Source of the DNA: an uncultured Polymorphobacter sp.
Lineage (GTDB): Bacteria; Pseudomonadota; Alphaproteobacteria; Sphingomonadales; Sphingomonadaceae
Direction of reading: 5' to 3'
Assembly (NCBI GenBank): GCA_937871645.1
Contig: CALMPZ010000123.1
Span: forward strand, 1 to 5,695
DNA: 5,695 nt
The notes beneath the pieces were generated by a model that saw only the letters and a program-made list of their open reading frames with translations, did not search any database and was not told the origin of the DNA. A program made the position numbers and the translations under genes. How positions within the stretch are numbered: the stretch's first letter is position 1; every line of letters starts with the position of its first letter. Positions 5,022 through 5,695 of this stretch are shown here, one piece after another.

Positions 5022-5695
5022 ATGGCCACACAAACCCGCACGCCTGACGCTCCGCTCGGCGCGGATGTCACCGACCCGAACCTCTACGCCACCGACACTT
5101 GGCGGCCGGTGTTCGAAAAGATGCGCGCCGAAGCGCCGGTCAACTACTGCCCGGAAAGCCCGTTCGGTCCGTACTGGTCCATCACCCGCCACGCCGACAT
5201 CCAGACCGTCGAGGCGCATCCCGACATCTTCTCGTCGAGCTACGAGCATGGCGGCATCACCGTCGCCGACCTGCCCGACGCCAATTTCATCGCGATGGAT
5301 CGCCCCAAGCACACCGACCAGCGCCGCGTCGTGTCGCCGGCGTTCGGCCCCGGTGAAATTGCGCGCATGGCCGGCGCGATCCGGCAGCGCACCGGCGAGC
5401 TGCTCGACACGCTGCCGGTGGGCGCGGAATTCGACTGGGTCGACACCGTCTCGGTCGAACTCACCACGCAGATGCTGGCGATCCTGTTCGATTTCCCCTG
5501 GGAAGACCGCCGCAAGCTGACCTTCTGGTCCGACGTCGGCGGCGACATCGCCTCGACGTTCGAGCCCGCCGCCAATGCGATCCGCAACGGGCACCTGGCG
5601 GACATGACGCACTATTTCGATCGGCTGTTTGCCGAGCGCAAGGCGCTGCCGCCGTCGGGCGACCTCATCTCGATGATGGCGCATTCGGACGCGAT
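5022..5695 (+). CDS. Second CYP153-family cytochrome P450, partial (first 224 codons, runs off the right edge)
   Basis: This is a paralogue of the P450 at 3648-4892 with about 78% identity over 198 aligned residues by hand count. The frame is open from the ATG at 5022 to the window end. The ATG has GGAG (5010-5013) 8 nt upstream, and both proteins begin MATQ. Family blocks present are SPFGPYWSI (48-56), SSSYEHGGIT (71-80), FIAMD (89-93), HTDQRR of the C-helix, EFDWVD and ELTTQMLAILFDFPW. The I-helix, ExxR and heme-cysteine motifs lie beyond the edge, so catalytic competence cannot be confirmed. Compared with gene 1 it has five fewer residues before WRPVF and four fewer between GGIT and FIAMD, a loop that in P450s contributes to substrate recognition (SRS1). 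It is probably a terminal hydroxylase with a shifted substrate range. It may be co-transcribed with gene 1 across 129 nt or have its own promoter. Confidence 0.9.
   Translation, partial: MATQTRTPDAPLGADVTDPNLYATDTWRPVFEKMRAEAPVNYCPESPFGPYWSITRHADIQTVEAHPDIFSSSYEHGGITVADLPDANFIAMDRPKHTDQRRVVSPAFGPGEIARMAGAIRQRTGELLDTLPVGAEFDWVDTVSVELTTQMLAILFDFPWEDRRKLTFWSDVGGDIASTFEPAANAIRNGHLADMTHYFDRLFAERKALPPSGDLISMMAHSDA

Noticed and set aside
3549..5684. Minus-strand open frame running through both P450 genes into the DUF1330 gene (857 codons in all)
   Set aside because: Only the last 145 codons are real (DUF1330). The rest is the complement of the two CYP153 genes and stays open in both copies because they are paralogous and GC-rich.

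Overview
The window is GC-rich chromosomal DNA (about 62-72% GC in the lines I counted, except the first ~360 bases at about 43%). The base composition, the sdhC-sdhD-sdhA order, the alphaproteobacterial look of the succinate dehydrogenase proteins and a pair of CYP153-type P450s suggest an alphaproteobacterium, most likely a sphingomonad (Sphingopyxis, Novosphingobium or Sphingomonas type). That assignment is inferred from pattern, not from any search.

Layout. Positions 46-354 (minus) hold a small, AT-rich hypothetical gene. Positions 409-3000 (minus) hold the tightly packed operon sdhC-sdhD-sdhA: two membrane anchors and the flavoprotein of respiratory complex II, with 3-nt gaps between genes. 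sdhB, usually next after sdhA, is not present; the AT-rich hypothetical gene lies in that place, so sdhB must lie beyond the left edge or elsewhere. Positions 3111-3548 (minus) encode a DUF1330 protein, 110 nt upstream of sdhC. A 99-nt divergent region (3549-3647) separates it from the plus-strand part. Positions 3648-4892 hold a complete CYP153-family cytochrome P450, and 5022-5695 the first 224 codons of a second, closely related CYP153 that runs off the right edge.

The two P450s share about 78% amino-acid identity over 198 aligned residues (hand count), so they are tandem duplicates. CYP153 enzymes are soluble class I P450s that hydroxylate terminal carbons of alkanes and related compounds; the ferredoxin and reductase they need are not in the window. 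Products of terminal alkane oxidation are degraded to acetyl-CoA and feed the TCA cycle, in which SdhCDAB works, but I see no evidence that the two halves are co-regulated. The most interesting non-coding signals are a 9-bp dyad (ATGC-S-GCAT) at nearly the same distance upstream of both P450 genes, and two hairpins in the 129-nt spacer between them. I found no RNA genes, CRISPR array, transposase or other evident mobile element, and no clear new system.
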